From Lotus japonicus (lineage: Eukaryota > Streptophyta > Magnoliopsida > Fabales > Fabaceae), in NCBI RefSeq assembly GCF_012489685.1, contig NC_080042.1:4156501-4220500 (forward strand): 64,000 nt of DNA. Direction: 5' to 3'. Positions 34,291 to 45,234 of this stretch are shown here, piece by piece. Under the pieces are notes generated by a model that was given only the letters and a program-made list of their open reading frames with translations, had not been told where the DNA came from and made no database searches. How positions within the stretch are numbered: the stretch's first letter is position 1; every line of letters begins with the position of its first letter. The position numbers and the translations under genes are program-made.

Positions 34291-35047
34291 CATTGGTACT
34301 CTTCGCTCGCTGAGCAGATTTTGACCGTCGGATGGAGACGAGTCAGATAACTCGAGAAGTTATCACGAGTGATTACACTCTCTCTGATATTTAATTGTCT
34401 TTTGTCGCAGAATCGACATTTACCTTAGGGTATTCTTTTTAGAGACAATAAGTTAGCTAGAACACGTGACGACTTGACGAGTGAGGTCGGAGACGTTGTT
34501 TGGCTAATCACATTTCATTCATTCACACATTTTGAGGTATTAACACGGCAGGAAGTCGGACCTCGATGGATTCCAAAATGGTCATAAGACCCGGATTTCC
34601 ATATAAGAACACTACGGTGATTCTTAGTAGCAGACGGAAATGGCAGACCTACGGGTTCACTGCTGATCTGACTACATTTTGTTTGGTATAAGAGACGCCC
34701 GAGCAGAAATGGTCCCACCTTGGTCGGTGTTAGGGCTGACTCGATGGTGCCCATCCCTCCGGATTGCATCTTGTTCCTTAGCATTTGCATTTCATGCACC
34801 ATTCATGCTGATTTAGTTGCTGGATGTGTTTGCTACTTGTTATCGTTGTTTAAGACATGTTAAATGCTTGCAACTGTTATTTATTCATTTGACAGGATAT
34901 ACAATTATAATGTTGTTATACATAATTAAGCCTATGTGGCTACTACTTAAGTTTTGCCTGTTGGATGTACTATTATGTAATTCTTTGAGTTGACCCTTGC
35001 GCGTGCTACCTGTGTATGGGGGGGCTATGAATGCCCTTTATTGTCAG

Positions 35048-35441
35048 ATGTCGATGGCCGACTGGTTCGAGATGGTCGTCCCTTCGGGGGGGACTAGGTT
35101 CGAGTTGTTAGATACGGACACCCCGGGCTCTTGGGTGGTCGACCCCGCCGGCCACCGAGCTATTTATTCGGGGTGAATAATGGAGGATCCGCGTTGACCG
35201 AATGGGAAACTTGACGCACGGAGTCTTGAGACGACACACCATTAGCTTAAACCTACCACCGGGCGTGCACTGTGGCCCTGGAGTTGTTGTACCGCCATCA
35301 TCACCTGAGGACGAGGAGGACCCTTCGGAGGAGTTGCCTGTAGGAGGGACTTCATCTGAGTCTAGCTCACCCACCGCCGCGGCTGCTGTTGATTTGGGAT
35401 CGGGTACAGTACCCGTAGGACCCGCTGGGAGTGGTGTGTAG
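35048..35441 (+). pseudogene. LTR ORF copy in 5' LTR of element 2, interrupted
   Basis: Starts MSMADWFEMVVPSGGTRF after TTATTGTCAG. A CGA to TGA change stops it at IYSG*, and a one-base insertion near GATCCGCGTTGACC shifts the frame. The downstream frame (35202-35441) resumes GNLTHGVLRRHTISLNLPPG and the acidic SSPEDEEDPSEELP segment. The frameshift is shared with the 3' LTR, so it predates insertion; the TGA is private to this copy. Confidence 0.7.
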
Positions 35442-35913
35442 TACTTCTCTAGTCAGGATTAGGGTAGGAGTAGCGTCGAGGCTCTGATCTTCAGTTTTTC
35501 TCATTTTGGGCAGGGTAGGTCCCCGACCTTTAGCTTTTTGTGTGATTCTCTTTACGGGAGTCACAAGAAGTTGGTCGGATCTAGGAGGTCTTCGGGCTGC
35601 GTTGAGCTGACCTACTTTCTTTTGGAGGACTGTATTTCGAATACTGACCTTATATTTTGTGTTGTACATATTTGTCGTCAGGCACTACTTTCCCGTCACT
35701 GGAGGTTACTCGTGACGTGGCTGCTGTTTACTGTGGGGTGTGTATATATATTGTACTTTAGTCTTGTTTATATTCTGTCGATGTTTCATTGATTCGGCAA
35801 GTCTTTATTTATTTAAAACAATTATCGATCGAAAAAAAATATTCACGTTTTTCTGCTTTTATTTTCTTTTTGGTTACTAAAGTGACGCCACTGAAATCGG
35901 GGTGTTACATTTG

Positions 35914-35925
35914 TGGTATCAGAGC
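35914..35925 (+). other. Primer binding site (tRNA-iMet), Tekay element 2
   Basis: TGGTATCAGAGC, four bases after the 5' LTR. Confidence 0.9.
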
Positions 35926-36121
35926 TTGTCGAGTCTTTCGGGAGTCTTTGGGGAATAGGTCTTCTGTGCTAGGTTGTGTGACTCTGCAAAGAGTGAAAAT
36001 TGATTGTCTGCAAGCGATTTTTCGCTTAGAATTGATTGAAGTTATTACTTAATCATATTGTATAGTTATGTTAGATGCTATCTTATGATGAGTACTAACT
36101 GTTTGTTTGACTAAGCATAGG

Positions 36122-37031
36122 ATGGTGAGCCCTGACCGTATGGCGAAGGCAATAGCTACCATGATTGAGGTCAATGATGAATCAGGCTGCTGAGGACGCT
36201 TACAGACGCGCTGAGGAGGCTGCACGTGAACGACCTCAACCGCTAATCGAGGCGTCCAAGTACCAGCATAGTGGATTGGACCGAGCTGGAGCTGGAGGAC
36301 CAGTGAGATCAGATCCACAGGAGTACCGGCAGTGGAAGCCATACCAACATCCTGAGGGAAGAGACCCTACCCCAGGATCACGCAAGTCAACGACCGCAAC
36401 TAATTGCCAGGAGGCTGTGACATGCTACCGTTGTGGGAAACTTGGACACTACGCCTTTCAGTGCCCAATGACTGGACCAAAATGCTTCAAGTGTAAACAA
36501 CGTGGACATTTGGCCGTAAACTGTAGGACGTTTCAGGCAGGACCGTCTGACAACAAGATGAAGGGCAAGCTTCCTGCCATGGCCAGAGGGGAAAAGAAAC
36601 AAGTGTCATGTTACAGATGTGGAGAAATTGGTCACTATGCTAACAAGTGCGAGGACAAAGGGAAGCCGAGGTGTTTCAAGTGTGATCTACCAGGACATCT
36701 GGCCAACAACTGCAAGACACCCAAGGTTGAGCCATTTGTTAACACCATAAGGGGAAAGCGCCCTGCTGCTACAGGAAGGGTTTATATCATGGACGGTGAA
36801 GGAGCCGAGGGGTTAACCAGAGGAGAACGCAAGAATGATGGTAACCTTCTAACCATTCTTCCTCATTCTAGTATAATACGCTTCATTACTCTCGTAGAAT
36901 GTGCAACACACCTAACTTACTTATACCGTTTAAGCTTTGACCTTATAGTTAATACATCTATTAAGACTTTATTTGACGGTTACTCGTGTTTAAACTATAG
37001 AAGTTACACGAGGTTTAGAATGACACGCTAA
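36122..37031 (+). pseudogene. Reduced gag-protease of element 2 with four CCHC knuckles
   Basis: The ATG at 36122 follows an acceptor-like AAGCATAG. Its first frame stops at 36191-36193, and the main frame (36165-37031) overlaps it, so one frameshift is present. Compared with element 1 the capsid core is missing: the Ala/Glu-rich N-terminus runs into the linker AGAGGPVRS. Four zinc knuckles follow ([56 protein letters not shown]) where element 1 has two. The protease region is recognisable (LSFDLIVNTS), but the catalytic [10 protein letters not shown] is replaced by HSSIIRFIT. It may be only an RNA-binding remnant or simply decayed. Confidence 0.8.
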
Positions 37032-38574
37032 GCCTAGAAAGTAGTCTAGCACCGATGCGGTTATAAGGAAGCTAGAAGCTAAAGAATGAATCTTAGAGGA
37101 ATTCCTTATGGGCAGTATACGGGTTATGTTGAGGGTGTGTGGTTCCGTAGCGGAATCGTTAGGGACTTGATATCAAGATATTTGTGGTTACTGGATGTTA
37201 GGAACTCATTGACTGTTCCAGTGGGTTTTTCTAAATTTCCACCTTCGATGTATTAGGCCTGATCAACTTAATATTGAGGGGGTGATATTCGGAATCACAG
37301 CTGGTCATGGGCTTTGATAGAAGGATGTGTAAGATGAATTTGAATTGATCGAGGATTAGTCGGATTTGAGAGGAAAGTTCGTGTTAAGTAATTGATTTTC
37401 CTTGAGAAGGAGTTGTAGCTTTAAGAAATGAATATTCATTTAAGAAGTGTTGGAGAGTTAAAGGATATTGGTGGTCCAAACTTAGTGAAGGTTTAGATTT
37501 TAAGTCAATTGATTTTATCCCAAACGCGTGAGACAGGAAGTCTTGTCAGGTTCTGATCGAGAGACTAATTGTTGGATTGATTGGAGGATGATCAAGTTAC
37601 AGTAAGGAGAATGTTAGTATTAAGATGGATACCTGAGGTTGTTATATTTGGACGAGTTTCGTAGAGTTTAAGAGTCAATGGAACTTTGTTATGGTTTTCT
37701 GTGACGCATGCTAGGGTTAGCATTTACGATTATAGTAAAACCTCGGAAAGTTGAAGGATCGAATGATAAAATGACTAGTTAAGTCCCTTGAGGTATAGTT
37801 ATGATTTAATCTTCTAGGGGATGAGTTCTGATTTGTGCGAAGTGTTAAGGATTTCAGTAAGTGTGAATTGGTTTGAGTAAGGAAAGTTTTAAGGAAGGAA
37901 ACGACAATGAAGGACTGTTAGATATTAAGACGATGATTAGCTTATCAGTTGTTTGTGAATTGATGTTAAGGGAATACGTTGAGTGATGTGCAAAGTATTT
38001 AGACTCAAGTAGAGTTTTAACTTGAATGGAGACTAAGAAGAAGATTGATTCCATGATGCGAATAAGGTTAGTTACGAAGTTGGAAGTGATGTTAATAGAC
38101 TAGTAGATTCCAAGGAAATAATTCGTCCAGGAGTTACCAAGCGATCGAGTTGAGTTTTGGATCATGAGTGAACATCACGAGGACAAGTTGAGCATTCACT
38201 CCAGAACATGGAGATGTACCGAGTTTCTAGTCAGAATTTTGAACGAACAAAAGCAAAGGAGTAAGTGGTTAAGGTTGTGCGAATGCACGGAATGCCAACA
38301 AATATTATTTCCAACGTAGACTAAATGCAAGTGGTCACGCTGGACAACATAGAGCTGAAAGATAATATGTCTTTTGAGACGCTGTCGGACAACATTAGGG
38401 CTAGAAAGTGAAACAATCGAGAGGAGAGCAGAGTGCTTTAGTGAAAGTTATTTGGAACAAAGACACGGACGATGCTATATGGGAGTGAGAGGAAAAAAAT
38501 CAAGGAATAATATCCTGAGCTTTTTACTGAACCTTAAGTTTCGATGACGAAACTTTCTTTTTGGAGGGTAGTAA
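37032..38574 (+). pseudogene. Decayed pol remnants and PPT of element 2
   Basis: No RT or RNase H motif is readable. Near 38162-38220 the DNA matches the integrase zinc-finger region of element 1 (GGACAAGTTGAGCATTCA), near 38278-38330 a second integrase block, and 38340-38480 the chromodomain end (GTTATTTGGAACAAAGACAC, then DDAIWE and a stop). TTTTTGGAGGGTAGTAA just before 38575 is the PPT region. 37032-38160 has no coding content I can recognise. Confidence 0.6.
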
Positions 38575-39281
38575 TGCGAAACCCAAGTTTTCAAGTTTGG
38601 AATAAATCAAATAAAATTCCTTTTCACGACTAATTTGATGTAACGTGAAGGAAAATCTGAACAAATGTTTATTGGATGGAATCAATTTGTGAAGGAGAAA
38701 GTTCAGGAAAAAACTAAGGATTTTATCAAAGTCGATAACAATTATAGCACGACTAATATTCGCATTAAACCTAGGTCAAGAACGCTAGTAAATAACTAAT
38801 TTACATTTTTTAGACGCGATGGAAATTAATTCCAAAAATCTTCAGAGAAATGTTAGAACTTCTCTTATTCGTCTATAAACAAGGGTTTCGATACGAAACC
38901 CTAGAATGTAAGAACGTCAAATTCCAATACTCGGAAGTTTGCCGAAGCCGAATCACTGATAGTTCAAAACCCTAAAATCAACGGACGATGAAGACTTTTT
39001 CTATTCAGAGCTTCAAATAAAGATATCATCCGCGTTCGCCCACTCTAATCGACGTTCCAAATCTTTCTTCAGAAGGAAGTTTCTGCATCCGAGGTCAAAA
39101 CCATAAAGTGCATTTTAAGCCTGTAAACATTAAAAACAAGCCTCGAAAACCAAAAATCATACTGATATTTCTTTGGAGAATTAGAAGATTCAGAGGGAAG
39201 AATATCGTGTCTAAAATACGTAGGAATCAGTAGGAAAAATCGGAATCGCGAAATTTTCATTTTTCCGCATTTTCCAAAACC

Positions 39282-39289
39282 TATAAATA
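39282..39289 (+). promoter_or_regulatory. LTR TATA box, element 2 3' LTR
   Basis: TATAAATA in the conserved LTR position. Confidence 0.7.
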
Positions 39290-42200
39290 GCCAAGAATTG
39301 AAAAATTTTCAAAATCCACCCCATTGAACCCCAAAACCCGCGAGCACAAGGAGGAGAGGAGGAGGAATTGATTTTCGCCGTTTCTTGCCCAATCGCTACA
39401 CAGCTCGTTGCTACTTGAAGATTACGAGGTATAGTTACTATCCCTCGCTTCTAATCGTCGTTTCTGTCGCTTTTCTCTATGTCTTTCTGTGCTCAAAGTT
39501 TTGAGCTTTTTGTAAAACTGTCCAAATAAGCTGATTTTAGTGTCTAAACTTATTCCTTGCATGCCCCTGAGCGTGTTTAGCGGATTACATTTTGCCGAAT
39601 GTCGCCGAAATGCCGCCGGAATCCATTTCTGTTGGAAAAACCCATTTCTGGGTAAAGCTCTGTTCTTTACGTTAAAAATTCACGACCTAGCTTAGCGCTA
39701 GTAGGATTAGTCGTCATAAACGTCGTTGTTGACGTCTCCATCCAATTTTTTTTTCAAAAATCCAGTTTTGAAATTCTGAGCTGAAAATAATGACCAAAAT
39801 ACCCCTGCGACAGTTTTCGATCCGAAAATTTTTCTGAGCTTAGAACCGTCTTAGTTACGACTAATGATAACCTAGGAACCAAGTTTGATCGAAGAAAAAT
39901 CGGCCTTCCTAATTGTGAAAAGTGGCCGAGAGCTACCCTAGGGGGGGGAGGAAATTTCGTTTTTCGAAAATTTGTCTTAACGCGTTAGATTGTCGTACTT
40001 CGGAGGTTGTAATGTTTCGTGTAACCCTAGTACGTATTGTTTGTTGAGTTTCTGACTCATTGTGATTGATTTCCGTGAATTTGTCCTAAGGTTCTTTTGA
40101 GGAACTTAGTGGATTCGAGGAAGAAGATTGTGAAGGAAAGTTTGGGGAGCAAGCTGGAAAACCTACAGGTGAGGTCTTCTCACTGAAACTAGATAATGAA
40201 TTAGGTGTCGACGATTTCGACTTGATTTACTGTTTATGCACTTGATTGTGTTTGACTGGGAAAAACGTTTTCTGAGGCTACGGCTGACAATTTATAATCA
40301 TTTATTGCTTGATTGTTGTTGAGGTTGGTTCACATGCTATGTGCTACCTGGTTAATCTAGGATGTGTGATATCTGCCCTATATGCTAAGTGCTAAATGGT
40401 TAGTCCTCAATGTATTGATATATGTGTCATGACTGTTGGATTGTATTGTTTTGAATATGCAAATACACATATATCTGTTGATTTGATAGAGTGAGGATAA
40501 CGGGCGATTATGCCGGATTTATCGTGAGATTTTGATAAAGTTTGACGGGACGAACAGAGTTTCGAGCCTTGTTGTTGTTTTGTTGGATCGAGACCTTCTC
40601 TGGAAATTACTTGGGATTACGGGATCTTTTAAACTCATAAGGTTAGAGACAAAACTAAATGGAAACTGTTTTTACCAGGAAAATTCATAAGACATAAAAC
40701 AACCTCTAAACCTTTAAATAATGATCACATTCTCAAATAAGAGCTTAGGATTTGGATATTAGTTTTGCAAAATGAGAAGTGTCGCCGAATCCAAGATTTA
40801 GGAAAAACTAATGAGTTTCCGAGTATTTTTATACTCTTTCGCTCGATGAGCAGTTTTGTTGTTTGGCTATCTAAAAGATAAGCCGGGAAAATTAATAACT
40901 TTCTGAGTACTTTGATGCTCTTTCGCTCGATGAGCATTTTTGTTGTTTGGCTATCTAAAAGATAAGCCGGGAAAATTAATAAGTTTCTGAGTACTTTGAT
41001 GCTCTTACGCTCGATGAGCAGATTTGTTGTTTGACTATCTAAAAGATGAGTCCGGGAACTATACGTTTCCAAGTACATTGGTACTCTTCGCTCGCTGAGC
41101 AGATTTTGACCGTCGGATGGAGATGAGTCAGATAACTCGAGAAGTTATCACGAGTGATTACACTCTCTCTGATATTTAATTGTCTTTTGTCGCAGAATCG
41201 ACATTTACCTTAGGGTATTCTTTTTAGAGACAATAAGTTAGCTAGAACACGTGACGACGTGACGAGTGAGGTCAGAGACGTTGTTTGGCTAATCACGTTG
41301 CATTCATTCACACATTTTGAGGTATTAACACGGCAGGAAGTCGGACCTCGATGGATTCCAAAATGGTCATAAGACCCGGATTTCCATATAAGAACACTAC
41401 GGTGATTCTTAGTAGCAGACGGAAATGGCAGACCTACGGGTTCACTGCTGATCTGACTACATTTTGTTTGGTATAAGAGACGCCCGAGCAGAAATGGTCC
41501 CACCTTGGCCGGTGTTAGGGCTGACTCGATGGTGCCCATCCCTCCGGATTGCATCTTGTTCCTTAGCATTTGCATTTCATGCACCATTCATGCTGATTTA
41601 GTTGCTGGATGTGTTTGCTACTTGTTATCGTTGTTTAAGACATGTTAAATGCTTGCAACTGTTATTTATTCATTTGACAGGATATACAATTATAATGTTG
41701 TTATACATAATTAAGCCTATGTGGCTACTACTTAAGTTTTGCCTATTGGATGTACTATTATGTAATTCTTTGAGTTGACCCTTGCGCGTACTACCTGTGT
41801 ATGGGGGGCTATGTATGCTCTTTATTGTCAGATGTCGATGGCCGACTGGTTGAGATGGTTGTAAGACCTGGATTTACAGAACAAGTTAATTTCCGACTCA
41901 CGCGTAGAATCAGTGTAAGCGTGACAGGAGTTGGAGGTTTGAGAAAGATCAATGAAGAGGAAAGTTCAGGAATTGCTTGAGGAATGTTGCGTAGTCACTG
42001 TAGGAATTAGGGCGAGTCGTCTGCACACCTGCCTTATGGCGAGCGTGTCCAGAATAGGCTAATTTCGCTTTAGAGCAACGTTTTAAGTGAGATTTCGAAT
42101 CCTTGGAAAATTTAAAGATTCTCTTTATTTTTCCTTCGACCAGCGTTTCATTTCGGAATTCTGGACTGTATGCACGATAGTATTCACTTTTCGGAAGTCC

Positions 42201-42550
42201 GACGACGCTAATTTCTTTGCTTCGAAACCCTAGATTCGAGTAGTGGATGAAGACTTTTTCTATTCGGGACTTCTAACAAAGTTTCCGTTTGCGTTGCCAG
42301 ATTTGTTTCGACATTTCCAATCTTTTTCCAGTACAAAGTTTTGTCGTTTGAGCATCACAGCAAAAAGTAGTTTTTCGGGACAGATTAACTTACACCGCCT
42401 TTGGGATTTTGGATATCGTTTTTCCCAAATCATAGATATTTGTTTTGAGTTCTGGAATTCTGACGCCAGAATATCTCTTAGAATTCATCGATGAACGTGC
42501 TGCAAAAATCGGAATCGCGAAATTTTCATTTTCCCGCGATTTGGCCTGCC

Positions 42551-42558
42551 TATAAATA
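42551..42558 (+). promoter_or_regulatory. LTR TATA box, solo LTR
   Basis: TATAAATA after CGCGATTTGGCCTGCC, in the conserved position. Confidence 0.7.
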
Positions 42559-44029
42559 GCCAAAGTTTCAAAAATATCCCCCATTTGCACCCTTAGAGCC
42601 GCGAGTTTCAAGGAGAGGAGGGGAGAAGAGATTTTCGCGAAAACTCGACCAATCTTCGTACAGTTCGTCCCTACTTCTAGGTATTGAGGTAACTAGCATG
42701 ATTCCTACCTCTGATTACTGTTTCAGTTGCGTTTCTGAAGTCGTTTCTGTGCTCACAGTTTTGAGCTTTTTGTAAAACTGTCTGATTTCTCTGATTTCTT
42801 GGTTGGGGTTTGTTCCCTAGGTTCCCAAGAGCCTAAAACCTCCGTCAGTAATCGCTGATTGTGATCCAGTTGACAAGGATCTGAAAAACTGATTCAAAAC
42901 CCCTTTAGTCGCACATTTCGAAACTTTATTGTCGAAAAGCTGTAATCTGACTTCGTGCCTTTAGGATTTGTTGTCACGGATGTCGTTAGGATCAATGCTG
43001 TCAAATTTGTTTTCCGAACTGATAACTTTGAGGTTTTGAGCCTTTATTTTGGACCAAAATGCCCCTGGATAGTCGTATTTCGACCCGATTGTCCGAAAAT
43101 TGTTCCGACAGTTTCTTTGCCTTAGTTTTACCCTAAAACTACCTTGTAAACAGATTTGATTGAAGAAAAAGAGACGAAGCCCTTTTTCCTTAATGGCCGA
43201 GAGCTATTCCTTTAGGGGGGGGGGAGTTTTCGTTTTCGAAAACTTGTCTTTTCATACCCGATTGTCGTATTCTGAAGCTTTAATGCTTTGTCTATCGTTT
43301 ACGTGTTGTATTGCGATCGAACTAATCGATTTTGTTTGGATTCTGCTTTGTTTTCTCCGAGGTTCAGTTGAAGGAACTTTAGGAACTTCAAAGCAATTGA
43401 GTGAAGGAGCCTTTGCTTGCGAGACTGGATCAGCTCGAGGTTAGGGCAACTTACTATATTAGCTATGATTGCATGATAGGCGTCGATAAATTCGACTTAT
43501 GCTTTATTTGATGTTGTTTATGATGATGAGTTGATGTTATGATGCTTTTCCATAACTTGTGATATTGTGCTATTGTTGGATTGTGCGTTTTGACGCGACT
43601 TCGGAGTGGAGATTCATTGATCTGGTGATCTTTGATATTTCGGGTTGGATGAACAACCTTAGGCAAGTTCAAATGTGGGGTTTGAGACTTAGCCATTTGT
43701 TGGGATTCGTTTGAATACTTAGACTTTCCCCGGGAAACTTCTTTTGGAGGGTTTTTGGAAAACTTAGAATGATTAGAATTTCGAAAACTAGAGACTTTGG
43801 GAGACTTAGACTTTGAGAAATAAACTCATAACCTGACTAATCCAATTCGAACCGTTTTTACTAAACGAATAATTATAGGGAACCTAAAGGAGAAAATGAT
43901 TGCGAAAGACGGGGAAAAGTCGACTTTTGTTGTGGGTTTGGAGAGTTTTGGAATTGGGGAAAGCCACTAAGGTGAGCTTTGGTGATGATTGAAAGTCACC
44001 GAGTACTCTAGTACTCTTGGGAGTGTTGT

Positions 44030-44390
44030 TCGAGTCGTGCTGTATTGACCGGCACAGACTCTGGGCTTTGTTTGTGGGTTTTGTGGTGGGAGTTGTGTTG
44101 TATTGACCGACACTAACTCCGAGTCGTGTTGTATTGACCGACACTGACTCTGGCTTTGATTTTGGGTTTTGTTGTTGGGGTTGTGTTGTATTGACCGACA
44201 CTAATCCCTTGGGTTATCTTGTTGTTGGAGCCGTGTTGTATTGACCGACACTTAGTGCTCTTGTTGTTTGGGCTGTGTTGTATTGACCGACACTAGACCC
44301 TTGTGTATTCTTGTTGGTGGAGTTGTGTTGTATTGACCGACACTTACTCCGAGTTGTGTTGTATTGACCGACACTAACTCTTGGGTTGTT
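44030..44390 (+). repeat. Interspersed 20-bp repeat in the solo LTR (8 copies)
   Basis: GTGTTGTATTGACCGACACT or a close variant recurs eight times at 30-60 bp spacing, separated by short variable G/T-rich pieces. It is absent from the other Tekay LTRs at this position. Confidence 0.85.
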
Positions 44391-44459
44391 TCGAGTTTGG
44401 GTTTGAGCTAAACACTTATGTGGTGAGGACGATTCGATGTTTGGCTAATCATATTGCAT

Positions 44460-44665
44460 CAATCGGGTGAATAACGGGAATGGTTCACCTGTGCATCTCA
44501 TGGTGAATAACGGGAATGGTCCACCACTGCATTTAATGATGAATAACGGGAATGGTTCATCATACGGTGAATAACGGGAATGGTTCACCAAGGATGAATA
44601 CCGGGAATGGTTCATCCATAGTGAAGAACGGGAATGCTTCACTTGTGGCGAACGGGAACGCGTCA
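44460..44665 (+). repeat. Palindromic tandem repeat in the solo LTR (about 7 copies)
   Basis: GGTGAATAACGGGAATGGTT followed by CACC or CATC recurs with decaying copies. GGTGAA and TTCACC form short inverted arms around AACGGGAATGG. Confidence 0.8.
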
Positions 44666-44769
44666 CAATCCGGATCATGATTGCATTTCACGCATACATT
44701 CATTCTGACTGGAATTGTGTGCTGTTTGATTTATTGAAGCATTGTTAGAGCCAATAACATGCTAGGATT

Positions 44770-44773
<4 letters not shown>

Positions 44774-44809
<36 letters not shown>
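44774..44809. repeat. (TA)n microsatellite
   Basis: An uninterrupted TA run of about 36 bases inside the solo LTR. Confidence 0.9.
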
Positions 44810-44811
<2 letters not shown>

Positions 44812-44930
44812 ACATATATATCTATACCCCATATCACATGTTGAGTGTATATCTACTTATTACCGTGAGTTGACCCTAGCGCCTTGGCTTTGGTTTCATG
44901 TTTGTGTTTGGGCGGTCGTCCTGCTGCCAG

Positions 44931-45234
44931 ATGTCGACGGTGGATTGGGTTTCGATGGTCTCTCCCTCGGGGGGGATCAGGTATGAGCTTGTGGATCGTG
45001 CTGCCCCCACCGCTTGGGTGATCAATCTTGTGGGTCATCGAGCGACGTACCGGGGAAGGGTCATGGAGGACTGACGAGCGTGGACGTCTGACGAAAGGAG
45101 CTTTACGACGCATGGAGCTGAGCTTCAACTTACCAACTTCAGTTTGCGGTGGACTTGGTACTGGGAGGGTAGGTTTAGGCTGGCGTTATGTTTTGTGTAG
45201 AGCTCTGATTCGTTTTGCTTTTGGGACAGGGTAG
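44931..45234 (+). pseudogene. Diverged LTR ORF copy in the solo LTR
   Basis: The ATG follows CTGCTGCCAG. It reads MSTVDWVSMVSPSGGIRYEL, then WVINLVGHRATYRGRVMED and TGA at 45072-45074. After a frame change, RGRLTKGALRRMELSFNLP matches GNLTQGVLRRHTVSFNPP of element 1. Protein similarity is clear although codons differ widely; this is the main evidence that the ORF is a true coding region. Confidence 0.65.

Larger units (their letters stand above)
31776..35909 (+). repeat. 5' LTR of Tekay element 2 (4134 bp)
   Basis: It carries TATAAATA at 32492, a leader donor at 32639/32640, a 78-bp candidate exon (33306-33383), a tandem hairpin block (34026-34290) and the LTR ORF copy (35048-35441). A G run near 33152 is longer than in the 3' LTR. 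Confidence 0.93.

Noticed and set aside
33940..34293. Minus-strand repeated-protein frame (LLDSQTT repeats), also at 40725-41078
   Set aside because: It is the antisense reading of the tandem hairpin repeat, whose unit length happens to keep a frame open.
44030..44390. CRISPR-like regularly spaced repeat
   Set aside because: The window is a plant genome, the spacers vary in length and composition, and there are no cas genes; it is an LTR-internal repeat.
44445..44678. Minus-strand repeated-protein frame (repeats around EPFPLF)
   Set aside because: Antisense reading of the palindromic AACGGGAATGG repeat.
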